From the NCBI GenBank assembly GCA_003342895.1, contig PTFA01000032.1, positions 6,540,552 through 6,604,551 on the forward strand: a stretch of DNA of 64,000 nt, read 5' to 3'. The notes below the pieces were generated by a model. It did not search any database. It saw nothing but the letters and a program-made list of their open reading frames with translations, and had not been told where the DNA came from. This document shows, in pieces, positions 50,101-61,619 of the stretch. The translations under genes and the position numbers were made by a program. How positions within the stretch are numbered: position 1 is the first letter of the stretch; each line of letters begins with the position of its first letter. The stretch is from Casuarius casuarius. Its lineage: Eukaryota; Chordata; Aves; Casuariiformes; Casuariidae.

Positions 50101-53100
50101 TGGATATTCTACTTTCAGGTAGTCCAGCAACCATCAGGAACCATTGTAAAACAAGTATCCACACTCCCACAACCCTCAACACTGACCTTCCAGACATCTT
50201 CTGAAAAAAGGATGCCACTGAATACACTTGTTCAAACTAACCAGTTTCCTGCAGGTACAGCGGACTTTTTTAATGGAGAATTGAGGGGACTGCTGAGGTA
50301 CAGAAGTATGCATAAGTGGTTGGCAGATTATAGGAATGTAAGAAGGTGCTTATTTATCAGAAGCAACCAGTTCTATGTGATAAATTGAGTATCTTTACTG
50401 GCTCCTTGGAGTTCTGATTAGAATCTCCTTCAGTACTGTGTCCACTTCAGTTGCCTGTTAAGAACATGTCACTCAAAACTTGCATTATACAATTAACCTG
50501 GACCTGCTGAAGAGCTAAGCCTCCTGAAGTGACACTGGAAAGTAGCACTGTTCAAAGAAAACTTACTGCAATGAGCTTACTCACAGTATTTTTTAAAAGT
50601 AAAAATACTTTTATCTCAGCTAGCCAGTTCTGGCTGATGCATGTAACATTTCACTGATCAGCATGGAGGAGGGTGCTTTGCTTAAAGTATAATGGTTTTG
50701 GCCATGCAGAACATGTGGAATGTAGTACTTTTGAGTGTCTGGCTTTCAAATGGGCCTAATTAGTTGCTACTGAGTCTGCAGCAGCCTTTGTGAAAAGTAT
50801 GAACTGATTAAACAGTTGTCTAGCATTCTGCTTTCCACTGTGGTATGTTCTTTTTTTGTTTGTTTGGTTTGTTTTAGGTTCCATTCTGAAACAAATTACC
50901 CTGCCAGGAAATAAAATTCTGTCACTTCAAGCATCTCCTGTTCAGAAAAATAAAATAAAAGAGAATGGAACAACATCCTTCAGGTAAAAATAAATAATAT
51001 CAAAAGTTTGCTATAGGAAGGGATAAAAGGAACAGATAGGAAGTATAGAGATGAGAACAGAACCTAAATAAAAATAACTTTTTTTAAAGACTTGTTTATG
51101 ATGGGTGTTTTTATCTTGTAATACTAATTGGCAAGAGAGAACCTAAAAACTCTGACCTTGTAGCAGATCTTAATTATTCTTAGTATAGCAAAACTGTCCT
51201 GATAAGTTAGGGTTTACATTGTGCTATTTCCAGAGTGAGAGTATGCACACAGTGTGCTTCAAGATGTATCAGCTCTTCAGTTGTAGAGGAGGCATATTGA
51301 TCTTGATCCTGCAAGTACTATTAACTAATCTAAAGCAATAGTATCTTGTACTGAAAGCTCTCTGTAGGATGAAAGCAGATACAACCTCTGCTTTTTACAG
51401 ACAGATGGATAGTATTGCAGTGTAATTTGGACTGGCTGGTAACCTGTTAAAAGCTCTGTGCTGTATTACAAAATCCTTTATTAGCTACCCTTAGAAGCTT
51501 GTTCCTGTAGGTGGAGGTGAACCTCTCTGGCTACATCTCTAATTGTTGCTTCTGGCATACTCTCTAGGCCTTTACATTACAAGAATACTTCAAGCTTTTA
51601 GTTCTGGTAACTGATTAGCTTTTCACGAGGAGAAATGATTTTATATCTCTGACATCTAATGTTCGAACAGAAGTGCGGATTACCGTAAGCATTGGTGGTC
51701 CTGTGACCTTAAGGCAAGCTTGAAGTTAGTCTTCCAGGGGTAAAAGATCAAGAAGTGACACCTCTGTCTTGCTGACCAGTTGACATCTCATCTCTTGAAA
51801 GCCACAACTTCATGTGTACTGATGAAGACATAGAACTGTTATTTATAGTAACATACAGTGTACACTGAACACTTAAAACATTGGTAGCCAGAAGCTGGAA
51901 CAAAAAGCTAATGTTAAAGAAATAGCTCTATTTCCTCTCTAGAGCTCTTATGAAATATACTTTCAGAATATAACTTGGAATGTAATTGTTTATAGTGATG
52001 TTTCGAAAAAATCACTTTATAAATACAAGCATTAAAAAGCAACCTTTGAAAAAGAATTTTTTCTTTGACCTTCCAGTCAGTATATGCCAATTCTTGTATA
52101 TGAAAAAAGGGCTTGAGTTCTTGAAGCTTGTTTCTGGAACTCTTGAGTTCTATGCATAGCTATTTAGAAAAACTCTTACTACAGTTTGACCTTAGGTGGG
52201 TTTCTGCTCTTACTTTTAGATTATAATTTTCCTAGTAACTTAAGTCACTGAGAACTCAAGTTTGAAATATCTGTCTAACTTTGAAAGTCTAGTCAAAATT
52301 TTTACAAGCCTGTCTGTTTTATAGGTCAGTCTTCAGAATAATGACATTTTGTAATTCTTGTAAGCTTTTTGTCTCTGATAGTGTCTCTTTGGATATATCC
52401 GTGATAATCTTCTTCTACTCTCTAGTATGACCGAATTTTGAGACTTGAAAAACTGCATATGACAATCTTCGTATAACTGAACCTGGGCAGCATTCACCTA
52501 AACTCTTGATTTCCTTGGATCAAGTTCTGTGTTCTCCAAGCAGATCTAGTGCTATGTCGCCTTAATTTGGCCCAGACAATAGATTTGCTCCAGTGGGCTT
52601 GTTCAGTCCTGTTCAGTTGTTTGTGGCAACACTGCAGAGGTTTGGGTTAAGCGTACTTTCCCAGTTTTCCCTTTTACTGTTGTATAAAATGGAGTAAATA
52701 GAAGATGGATTCAGAAGAAAACATGTGCATTGTTCAAACACCAGAGGGAGCCACAGACTTACTGTTCAACCAGTATAGTCAGATTCACATAACGAGGTGT
52801 ATCTGCATTGCTTGGGTTTCTTTTCCAGTTGATTGTACTGTTTGAATGTCAAATCTGGTTTCATATAGAGTAACTCTGAGAACTGTGCATTCTGCTTTCT
52901 CCTTTATCCTGATAAGCTTAAATCACTAAAGACTTAAAACAGCTACTGATTCTTTTTCCTGGGTGTGATGTGATCTAATGTAAAAGCATTAAAGGAACTG
53001 CTGTATAAGAGGGGCTTTGCAGAGGGATTCCTGAAAATGAAAGCAAGTCAGTATCCAACTGACTGACAGTATCCATACATTTGCAGACATACTCTGAAAT

Positions 53101-56100
53101 ATTTTAAACTTATTAATAGAATATTTTAATAGCTTATGCTAAATATATAGTACCTTACTAAAAGTGATTGAGGTTTCTTTGAATAGCAAGAAAAGAGGAC
53201 TAGTAAATGTACAAACTTAATGTGACTTCTGAAACTTTTATTAATCTCTAGTGAGCACCACATCTAAGGAAATGTAATGAGAGTTTGTTTGGGTTAAGTA
53301 AAATAAGTGCAGCATTATTTTCCTAGGTACAAATTAATCTTTCCTCAGGACTAGTGACTCAGTGATATAACGGAATCTCATGTCCCACAGTGAAGAAGTT
53401 AGAATCTGTCTTTAAGCAGCACAGATATACATCTCTACATAAGCTCTGTACATGTGTACTCACACAAGAGAAACCATGTGATTGGAAATAAAGAAAACAC
53501 TAACTTGATAAAGGCTAGTTTTACAGAACTGAAGTTTCTATCAGTAGAAAGTGAAAAGTGAGTCGAAATACAGAAGGGAAGTTTACCCGTTCGTTTCTTG
53601 TGCGTTCAGAGTATGTGGCTAGATCGAAAGCTAAAATGACTTAAACTGAAGCACTATGACATTTTACCTGAGGTGCAAGCATCTTTGCTGAGAGAAAGAA
53701 TCCGTAAACAGCTCTGTCAGGGTAGTGTCAGGTTTCAGACTCTGCAGCTCTGATAGCTTGTGATATATGTTCTTGTTGCTAGTTATGCTGATTTTGTAAT
53801 CTCCTTTATCAGCAGATCCATGAGAGTCATTGCAGTACAGTGGGATTCTTGTTTGCCACCACCAAAGACTTTTCTGTAGTATTGATGGTCATTAAGAGGA
53901 GGAAACTGGAGTGCACTTGTGAAGATCAATTAGCACTCAATTATCATGCACAGAAGCTTCATTTACACACTTCTTGAAAGATTAGGATTTCTATTAGGCT
54001 GATAGAGTATGAATATATGCTTGGAATTGTTCAGTTGCTTGTTGTGATGGGGTAGGAGGGGAGAAACTTTCTTATGGTGGTGACTTCAGCTTTAAATACT
54101 AACAGCGGTCATTTACCCGTTCTGGCAATCTTGGGATTTAATGCTTTTCTTAGCATAATAAATTTGGGGCACAAGCCTAGTCAGGAAGTTTAGTCTAGTT
54201 AGACTTAATGAATGACTTGAGAATCTGTTGAGTCTCCTTTTCCCTAAACAAATTATGCAGAAGCTGCCTAGCCATGAGAGTAGAAAAATGAAAGGCAGGA
54301 GTAATGTAAAGTAGTATTCTCTTCCTAGTCATACATCTCTTCAGAAGTGTACAGGAGAAGATTAGTGCCATAGAAGCCTATTAAAGCCCAAACAAGAAAA
54401 TGCATCTATAGTTAAAATAACTTTCATGTGACTCTGGAATATCACTCAAACCCTTTTCTTGTAACTTCAGCTTATACCTGTTGCCAGCCAGGAGTCAGCC
54501 AAGAGATCCTATTTTCACCTAAGAATGGCAAGTGTCTGACATACCCCTGGTTCAAGAGTTATTTAGGTCATACAGTATTTTCTGAAGATAAATTTGCCAA
54601 ACCTTCCCACAGTTCCTTTCCAGGGTTATGCTCTTTTTGAAAATTAAAGGAGCTTCAGATTGAGTGCTTCCACGTGTCTGTTACAAATATTGCAAACATC
54701 AATTCTGGGTTAGTCCTAAACTCTTGCACCTACCAGAGGACCTTTGTCATTTGGTGAAGCATTAAGGCTTTCTCTTGATGATCTAAACTTGTATCTAAAA
54801 ATAACTTGAATTGTTTTGCTGCAGAAGTTCCACAAAAACTTCTCCAGCACAGATTCATTCAGGGTTTTAACTTAAATGATCTTTAAAAAAAAAAAAGGCG
54901 TAGAAGCTGTTTGCTTAATTTGAGCTTTGCCATAATTGTAGCTAGTCTGAGTTATGATAGCCCTAAGTATGTCAGATGTGAGTTTTTATTTTTCAATGTT
55001 CAATCTAAAACTGCTGCAACAGAATCTAACTAGCACAGAAATATTGAGACTAGAGCTCTGTCACTGCTCCTTGGAGGTACAGCATCCTCTCCACTGTCTA
55101 GGTAAGTATTGTATAGTAAAACCGATTTAAAGAGCAAGATCTGTGTTGGTTCTTTAGTGTACTAAACAAGGAGCATTCATCTCATTTTTAAGGGAACTCA
55201 GTAAAAGAAAAATGAAAGTCAAGTTTAAGCTAATACACTTGTTCTGAAAGCTTCTGCTAGTAGAATACAGATCTCATTTAGCAATTGAGCATGTTTATAG
55301 TATGAGTCAATATTCAGCTTCACCCAAAATTTGGTGCTACCTGATGAATTGTAACTTTAGAACATCTCAGTTAATCTGTGGCTTTCTGTGGACTCAGCAA
55401 TGAGCCATTGACTTTTTTGCCTTCTGAATATTCTTGCCAATAAAATCCTATTGTTGTAGGAGTAGTGGTGGGGGAGGGAGATCATATATAAGGAATAAAC
55501 AATCCCAGTTTACTTCAGTCCCTGGTTTCCAAGCTTGCTTAAAATTTCACTTCTAGTATTTCCTCTCCTATGAAGGATTTGTGTGCCTAGCATCTGAAGC
55601 ATTGGTTAAGCCAATGATGAGAGGCACTTCACTGAATTGTGAAAGTTTCTAGGGGACTTCTTTCCCTGTCCACTGTTACACCTAACGTGTATTGTATAGA
55701 GGTAACTTCCAAGGTGTGTGAATGTGGCTGTTTGATAAAATAGGCTTTTTCTTCGTGTTCGTTATGAATGAAGCGTAACATGTTGTTTTTCTCTTTAGTA
55801 AAGATGAAGATGACATAAATGATGTGACTTCTATGGCTGGGGTCAATCTTAACGAGGAGAGTGCATGCATTTTGGCAACCAATAGTGAACTCATTGGTAC
55901 AGTGATGCATTCATGTGCAGATGAACCTTTTCTTTCCTCAGAAGCTCTTAAGAAGAAGATCTTGAACATAGGTGAGAACAAATTAGTAACTGATATGTAT
56001 GGATGTAGTATTTTCTTGTCCATCAGGCAGCCTCTGGTCCTTGAAGAAGAAGGAGACATTAAGATTTACCAGCTTGGCTCATGACCAATCTATACTAAGT

Positions 56101-58954
56101 TTTTGCTTGACCTTCCAAGAAAGATATGTGCTCTAATCTTTTTCTTTACATGAAAACAATCTGAAACACAACCAGAAAAAGAGAAACTAGTACTACTTTT
56201 ACATGTGAGAAGTATGTGAGCAACTTACTACTCTTCAGTCTAATGCTGCTGTACAGTGCAACTCATCACCAAACATAGAAATGTTAGTGTCAAACTCTTA
56301 AGTCTACTCCTCTTATTTCTGCAGCTCCTAATCAGATATGTAAAAGCTGCCCCTATGCTATGGAAGGCAGTATAGCATTCCTCAGCCTATTCAGCTTTTT
56401 GTACACTGTAGACCAATGTTACAGATCCTTTTTACGGGATTAAGAAAGTTTCATACTGCCAATACACACAGGGCAGATCTTTTTTTTTTCACTCCCTTTG
56501 TGGAAAAGTTTTTCACTAACTTTATACAAAAGAGTTGTCAATGTTATTTTATCTATATTAGTGAATAACACTGTGAAATGTGCCTTCAGTGTCTGAGACT
56601 AAAATGTAGTAGGAAAGGTTTTAGTATGTATCTATTCACTTGTTGGTTTCTGAGCAAAATTATAACAGTCATTGGCAATGCGGCATTATGTCAAAGCAGA
56701 GTATGTGTTCGTACAGCACGTAACAGAATATGAGCACTGCACTGATTGCTACCACTGCACCCTACAGCAAACCAGATGAATGTTGCTCAGCTCCTTGCTA
56801 ATGTTCTCGGCCTGGTAGCTTGCCTTACTGTAACCATGAGCATTTATGGTTGAACACTCGGGAAATGCTGCAGTATATACATGCGGTAATAATTCTGTTA
56901 CAGTAGTCTAATTACATGATCACATGATGTTTCTCTGTCTCTAGTTCTGCGTGCAACTTGTTTGTAGTCCAAGTTAGGCAGCTAGTCTGTGAAGAGCATG
57001 TAACCTGCAAATGCTATCCGCTGTTTAAATACATCCCAAGCTAGTTAGCCAAATGTGCCGTGTAAGCTGTATAGAGCATAGTTCAGTGAAGTCAGTGTTA
57101 TGTTGCTAGTTGAAAAGGGAAAATACACATTGGAAGATACTTTAATTAGTGTCTAGAAGACTTTCTCAAAATTCACTAGAGTTAACCATTATCTATTCTA
57201 AGCAGATATAAGAAAAATAAAAATCTTTAAAGACTTAAAGAAAATGTGCTTCTAGAATAATAGTCTGTTTTGTGATGTAACGATGGTTCAGTTAAAGATC
57301 GAAAGTATAAGCCTGACTGTTTCATGATTTTCATGCTAGCTGTTCTGTGCTAATAAGAAGATAGCTTTAGTTCATGTTGTAAGTGAAAAGTGTTTTGATT
57401 GCAAGGGAAGGAATACTGTCAGGCAGTACAGTGATTCAGAAAATAGAAGCTTCTGTTCTTGAACCGAGCTCCATTTTGTTTAGGAAGTGTGTTTGGAGGC
57501 GGTCTTGAGGGGTTCAGGGGGGTTCTTGTTTAACTGTAGTCAGTTTAAACTGACTTATTTCAGGTATTCTAATAGATTAGCGGAGAACTGCTGAGGAAGT
57601 TTGAAAGGTGCTTGAGCAAAATAAACTTTGCACTGAGATAAAACACAGCTGTAGACAGCAATCTTAATATTTACTGGGAGAGATTAAACGGTGGGAACAT
57701 CTCGATCATATCTGGGATAATATCATAGATTCTTATGCGAGATTGCTATTCTAACTGAGTAATAAAGGCAAATCACGTAGGGGTGGAGTTTTTTTGCAGT
57801 GCACTGTTTATCCATTCTTAACACTCAGCTTGGCAATAAATACTAAAATGGATTTTAAGTGCATGCTGTATATTGCATCATAAAGTATTACAGCTACTGT
57901 AAGTGCAGCGAGGGGCAAGAAAATGACCTGCTGCTAGGTAGTATGTATAAAGTCTGCAAAACAGCTGTCTCTCTGCAAAGGAAAAGTCAGCGTTGTCCAG
58001 GTATCTTGGTTGAGCTATGCTGAGGGATTGATTGTGTCAATCTCCGGAGTGCTTCTCCATCAGCTGTCTGCAACTGTGAGAAGGTTGCAAAGGTAACACC
58101 CAGCTCTGGGTGTAGGGTGCAGACAGCTTTGCCCAGAGCTGTTGCCAGCCTTGATAGCAGCTGTTGAAATGCAGAGAGGCAGCAGTGCATGTTAGGGAAT
58201 AGGGAGAGGAGTGGCAGCTGGAGAGAACAGGTGGAAGGTGATGGTATGATGACCTAAATTGGACTAGATCTGTATTTTCTAAGTTGCTACCTTGGGATTG
58301 TTGGGTCAGTCTGCCATATCCTGGGTTGGTTGAGGTAGGTGAGATGGGGCCTGTGTCTGCATGCCTGGAGTGCGCTGCAAAAACCATCCCTGTTCGTTGA
58401 ATAAATGTCATGAGTTGTTAACAAGCACGGTGTCAAGCAGGGCAAAATGTAATTCTCTATTTTTTTTAATTACTGAGATTAACAGAATATGGCACTAATT
58501 TCTACTGCTACCATTTCTCCCCCTCCCTGAACATGAAGCTTGATTTGTGTTCTTATTAACTTTGTCCTATAAATGACCTTGCAAGGAGAGTGATTCTAGA
58601 GGCTAAGTGAAACAATATCTATATTTTCTGAAGCTCCAGGCTAAGTTTTATTAATGTAATGTCTAAGATCTTTGAAGTTGTGACTTTACCAGGAAAATCA
58701 TAATCTCCAAACCTTTATTCATAATGGGTATGACTTCCAGGGGGAACAGAATACCTACTGTGCTAATTATTTCAATTATCAGCTACTACTAAAATGCGTA
58801 ATGGATTTTCTCTGCTTCCACAGGTAAAAGGCATGACATTATGGAACTTAACTCTGATGTTGTGAACTTGATCTCCCATGCTACACAGGAGAGATTACGA
58901 GGGCTTCTAGAAAAGCTAACTATAATTGCTCAGCACAGACTATCAACCCATAAG
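16224..58954 (+). CDS. TAF4B: TAF4B, TFIID subunit 4b (11 exons seen, 3' end outside window)
   Basis: TAF4B is a TFIID subunit that pairs with TAF12 through a histone fold and helps activators reach RNA polymerase II promoters; it is important in ovary and testis. Coding exons: 16224-16509, 32257-32405, 33158-33265, 37566-37733, 37834-37956, 40244-40333, 43709-44287, 50119-50254, 50878-50983, 55799-55971 and 58824-58954. They join in one frame to 683 codons. Residues 1-95 are Ala/Pro rich (with an assembly gap), TAFH is about 238-330, a Thr/Val/Pro linker follows, and the conserved DEDDINDVTSMAGVNL block opens the C-terminal domain near 584. TAF4B rather than TAF4 is shown by FIQQCMQQ, QKNKIKENGTTSF and AQHRLSTHK. 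About 200 C-terminal residues should lie beyond the window. The start at 16224 is the first in-frame ATG; 16257 (MPGGAPEQ) resembles the mammalian N-terminus better and may be used instead. Confidence 0.97.
16311..16404. other. Assembly gap (94 N) inside exon 1
   Basis: An unresolved stretch within the GC-rich coding part of exon 1. The gap starts on a codon boundary, and a 94-base length returns to the correct frame for the AASSGAR continuation, so the estimate is plausible though not proven. Confidence 0.99.
18435..18456. repeat. Poly(T) run
   Basis: Twenty-two T residues followed by an AATATATATAATA stretch, in TAF4B intron 1. Confidence 0.95.
20131..20214. repeat. (CT)22 microsatellite with polypyrimidine extension
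   Basis: Twenty-two CT units at 20131-20174 run into a T/C-only stretch to about 20214. This gives more than 80 bases of pure pyrimidine on the plus strand. Open frames of Arg-Glu or Leu-Ser repeats here are artefacts of the dinucleotide repeat. Confidence 0.97.
32022..32039. repeat. Poly(T) run
   Basis: Eighteen T residues near the 3' end of TAF4B intron 1, about 0.2 kb before exon 2. Confidence 0.9.
32257..32405 (+). CDS. TAF4B: TAF4B exon 2
   Basis: Encodes TVLIRSSNGQLMLVSQQAIA and on to VRICAVQ, matching the TAF4-family block that follows LPPG. 149 bases, entering in phase 1 and leaving in phase 0. Acceptor CTCCAACAG, donor CAG|GTAACT. Confidence 0.97.
32406..33157 (+). other. TAF4B: TAF4B intron 2
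   Basis: 752 bases of AT-rich non-coding DNA; no feature seen. Confidence 0.85.
33158..33265 (+). CDS. TAF4B: TAF4B exon 3
   Basis: 36 codons beginning NAGTQLLKKATAAPVKTLSQ, which parallels the mammalian TAF4B segment with QLIKKVAVTPVKKL. Phase 0 at both ends; acceptor TTGAAG is purine-rich and weak, donor CAG|GTAGGT is good. Confidence 0.94.
33266..37565 (+). other. TAF4B: TAF4B intron 3
   Basis: 4.3 kb of non-coding DNA. Contains a short TG/TA repeat near 36712-36731. No gene or transposon recognised. Confidence 0.75.
37566..37733 (+). CDS. TAF4B: TAF4B exon 4
   Basis: 56 codons of Thr/Ala/Val/Pro-rich sequence ending VSVKAEGTTVAQTNTSA; the KAE and the Ala/Thr-rich context match the mammalian region before TAFH. 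Phase 0 at both ends. Acceptor TTTTAG, donor GCA|GTAAGA. Confidence 0.94.
37734..37833 (+). other. TAF4B: TAF4B intron 4 (100 bp)
   Basis: The shortest intron in the gene, GT-AG, with a pyrimidine-rich stretch before the acceptor CAAACTAG. Confidence 0.95.
37834..37956 (+). CDS. TAF4B: TAF4B exon 5, first half of the TAFH domain
   Basis: 41 codons starting EMLENVKKCKNFLATLIKLA, the hallmark first helix of the TAFH/NHR1 domain shared by TAF4, TAF4B and the ETO proteins. It continues GQNVKNLVQNLL. Phase 0 at both ends. TAFH docks hydrophobic peptide motifs of activators. Confidence 0.98.
37957..40243 (+). other. TAF4B: TAF4B intron 5
   Basis: 2.3 kb of non-coding DNA without a recognisable feature. 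Confidence 0.8.
40244..40333 (+). CDS. TAF4B: TAF4B exon 6, second half of the TAFH domain
   Basis: 30 codons: EAKIEPEEFTKKLYIELKSS then PQPYLVPFLK, the second conserved TAFH block. Phase 0 at both ends; acceptor TTTTTAG, donor AAG|GTAAGT. Confidence 0.98.
40334..43708 (+). other. TAF4B: TAF4B intron 6
   Basis: 3.4 kb of non-coding DNA. A (TG)n stretch at 43265-43279 is followed by a G8 run. A 155-codon open frame at 40994-41461 has no recognisable product and is probably chance. Confidence 0.75.
43265..43288. repeat. Short (TG)n plus G8 run
   Basis: About seven TG units followed by TT and eight G residues, in intron 6. Confidence 0.85.
43709..44287 (+). CDS. TAF4B: TAF4B exon 7, end of TAFH and repetitive linker
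   Basis: 193 codons, the largest exon. It opens with KSMLALRQLMPNAQSFIQQ, the last TAFH helix, then CMQQ, specific to TAF4B. The rest is a Thr/Val/Ser/Ala/Pro linker built from degenerate repeats around the core KPV with SLQ between (for example TVKPVFTSAVATSSLQPVKP). It ends GTPISIKISQPNSIV and VVKVKQL, matching the mammalian segment with GTPVQIKLAQPG. The +1 frame is also open across most of the exon because of the repetitive codons. Confidence 0.97.
44288..50118 (+). other. TAF4B: TAF4B intron 7
   Basis: 5.8 kb of AT-rich non-coding DNA. A minus-strand frame of 173 codons at 46009-46530 has no recognisable product and overlaps a plus-strand frame of 125 codons; both are probably chance. 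No transposon recognised. Confidence 0.7.
50119..50254 (+). CDS. TAF4B: TAF4B exon 8
   Basis: VVQQPSGTIVKQVSTL and, later, MPLNTLVQTNQFPA parallel the mammalian VVQQPSG and MPVNTIIPTSQFPP blocks. 136 bases, phase 0 in and phase 1 out. Acceptor CTTTCAG, donor CAG|GTACAG. Confidence 0.96.
50255..50877 (+). other. TAF4B: TAF4B intron 8
   Basis: 623 bases; T/G-rich near the acceptor, nothing else seen. Confidence 0.85.
50878..50983 (+). CDS. TAF4B: TAF4B exon 9
   Basis: SILKQITLPGNKILSLQASP then VQKNKIKENGTTSF, the almost invariant TAF4B stretch before the C-terminal domain. 106 bases, phase 1 in and phase 2 out; donor CAG|GTAAAA. Confidence 0.97.
50984..55798 (+). other. TAF4B: TAF4B intron 9
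   Basis: 4.8 kb of AT-rich non-coding DNA with no recognisable feature apart from a short A run near 54885. Confidence 0.75.
55799..55971 (+). CDS. TAF4B: TAF4B exon 10, start of the C-terminal domain
   Basis: KDEDDINDVTSMAGVNLNEE followed by SACILATNSELIGTVMHSC is the signature of the TAF4 C-terminal domain, which contains the TAF12-pairing histone fold. The junction with exon 9 gives Ser-Lys before DED where TAF4 and TAF4B of mammals have a single Arg. 173 bases, phase 2 in and phase 1 out; donor G|GTGAGA. Confidence 0.97.
55972..58823 (+). other. TAF4B: TAF4B intron 10
   Basis: 2.9 kb. A slightly GC-richer block at about 57960-58400 carries a 124-codon minus-strand frame (58037-58411) that I cannot identify. 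The rest is featureless. Confidence 0.7.
58824..58954 (+). CDS. TAF4B: TAF4B exon 11 (last exon in the window)
   Basis: KRHDIMELNSDVVNLISHAT, then QERLRGLLEKL and AQHRLSTHK, nearly identical to mammalian TAF4B. This is part of the helical TAF12-interacting region. 131 bases, phase 1 in and phase 0 out; acceptor TTCCACAG, donor AAG|GTAAAA. The coiled, charged C-terminal exons that should follow are not found before the window ends. Confidence 0.97.
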
Positions 58955-61535
58955 GTAAAAGAAATCATTAAGCAAGCTTTGCACCGAAGTTTTCGTGCTT
59001 TGCAGCCTTGAAGATAGGCTTCTTCTATGTATAGGCACATCATATATAATACGTACATTTTTCAATATCTACCAAAAGGTGATTTTTGTCGTAACTATTA
59101 ATAGCCTCTAACTACAACTACTGCTTATTTTCCTTTTGACTTGTTAGGCACTCTTAAAACCTCGAACACAAGTAAAAGCATGCGTTTCTCCTGTTCCATA
59201 GAAATGGTGACTGTAATGCAAAATCCCTGTCACCTGGTAGACGTAAAACTGTTTCTGAATGCTCTCTGTAGTCGGCTCTGTTGACTAGGGACTGGCATTT
59301 TCTTTGTGTTTATTTTTAGTAGAGCTGCAGTATTGGCTCAGTAGAAGGCCTTGGAAACTGAATGAGTCTCACTTTTTTCAGTATCAAACTGTTTTAAAAA
59401 TGAATTGGAAGTTATAAATTAATTCTGTCAACTGTGTGCGTTTGTTATTTACAGAAAGTTTATCCATGCTTGCAGTATAACAGGAGCAACTGATGGGGTG
59501 AGAGTTCAACTCTTGAACAGACTTCTTATAGCCTTTTAAATGTAGGAGAAGCAATACTGAAGAACAGAATGTTTGGAAACCTCCAAGTATTTATAGTGAT
59601 GTCTGGGGCAGCTGGGGTATGAAGGGGACATGGGAAGAAAAAAATCCCGTACAGAAAAAGCATACAATTTTCTGTGAAAAGTCTAGAAACTTGTGCACAT
59701 TCTGTGTTGTCTTCCCAAAGTGGGAGATCTGATAAAGCTCATGAACAGAAGTGAAGTGCAAGTCCTGAGGAACTGCTAGGGCTTAGTGTCTTGCAAATGT
59801 TGAAGGCAGCAAGGGAGTATTTTTGGACAGTGGGCTTTTGATATGGCTGATTTCTTTCTCATTGAATTAAAGCAATAGGAAAACTGATAGGTTTTGGACT
59901 GACTGATGTGCCAGAAGCAAAGATAGGAAGATTATGAGGCTGCGACAAACTTACTTTCCCTGTTTTCTCAAAAAAACAAAAAAACCAAAAAAAAAACCCA
60001 CCACAACCCTGTGATGGTTGAAAATGAGTATAATATCTTTCCAGTAGGAAGATAGCGTTACTTCAAGGAGGAGTGTCCTACAGGATTGCACTTTTGAGTG
60101 GTCCCACAGAAGTAATGTTACTGTGATTTCTAAGAGCTCATGAGTATATAACTTCAAGAGCAGAACACAGTAGGGTTATAGAGCCCTGTTATGTATTTAT
60201 ATAGCCCTCTATTCCATCTCCCCCCGTTCTTACCCCTTCCCTCTTTTCTCTCTGGGCTAATTTGCGGTGTGGACTCCCATATATTTGAGACTTGTCCAAA
60301 GACTTTACAAGAGGATTGGACAGTTGCCCTGTACTCATTTTCATTGGTTTATCTTCATTACACACTCACTCATTCTAGTATGATAGATCTGGTGAAAACA
60401 AGGCAGCTATTAGGGTAGCAGCTGGTGGAAAAAAAACAGTAATTCCTATGGTAGTACTCAGGAAACTCTTCTCCCTAGTTTAAGCTCATGCCTAGCAGCT
60501 TTCACCTGATAGCCCTTAAGAGAGAAAAAATCTGCAGGGTAAAAGCCTACCAACATGTACATCCCTTCTTTTGCTATATGTTAAAAGTTGAATAATTGGA
60601 AGTTACTAACATCTATCTAAAATTATCATGGTGGTCTCACTATCCAAAGCAAGGAATTAGGCTTTCAGACTGTTGTAAGCTGATGTCTGTAAGGCAGCTC
60701 TTGTTGCAATGCACTTGTTTAGGGCTAGTAAGACCACAAAGGTGGTTAGCTAGCTGGTTTTGTTCAACTGCATCCTCCCCTCTCCTATAATTTGGAGAAC
60801 TGCCGAGGTAGAATACTTAGGTGACATAGCATGATAGACAAGAGCAGAGTTGTTAATGACAATTGGACAAAACAGTGATTAAAAATGTTTTTGATATCTG
60901 TGGATTCTGCATAATGCAAGACAACTGTTTCATGTTCCTGTGGTTAGGATTCATGAATGCATGGCTCGTGCTATTGTGTGCTGCACGTTTGTTCAATGTG
61001 CAGGAGCAATAAAAAAAATGGAAACCCTAAATTGTACTGTGAATGTGTCAATATAGTGTGGCAGCTCCATAGCTATATTTTGTGTTAACCCCTTAACGCA
61101 AGGGGGTAAGGCCTTTCAGGTTGCCAGCCTCCTTCCTCCCCCACCCTCAATCAAACTTCAGAGTACCAAAGTAACTTATCAGATGTTGAGATTTTTCTGG
61201 TTTTGGTTTAGGAATTTAATATAAATGGCCAAAGCCCAATAGGTTCTTCCATAATAGCTGAGCCTCTGTTACTCTGTTATCCATGCCTTCTGTCCACAGC
61301 AATGTAGTTCAACATGACTTAAATTGTTCAGCCTACGTGGAAGAACTGTTAAGAGATTCTTCCAACTTTTGCCCTGGCGGACTGAGCTAGAACGAGCTTC
61401 CATATGCATGATCTTTTTTCTTTGTGCCCCTGGACATGGGATAAATGGTGCTAAATGGCAACTGCCTTAGTCAGATTTCTGATTCATTTACAAATATGTG
61501 ACAATCTAGAAAGAAAATGACATATTGTGCACAAG

Positions 61536-61619
61536 GCATACAGCTGCTTAGAACTTGTTGCCAGGTGTTTTTTCACTGCATACAGCTGCTTAGAACTTGT
61601 TGCCAGGTGTTTTCTCACT
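61536..61619. repeat. 42-bp tandem duplication
   Basis: Two adjacent 42-bp copies (61536-61577 and 61578-61619), each starting GCATACAGCTGCTTAG and differing at one base in the T-rich tail. The near identity points to a recent duplication. Because 42 is a multiple of three, it also produces repeated peptides in chance open frames on both strands. Confidence 0.97.
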
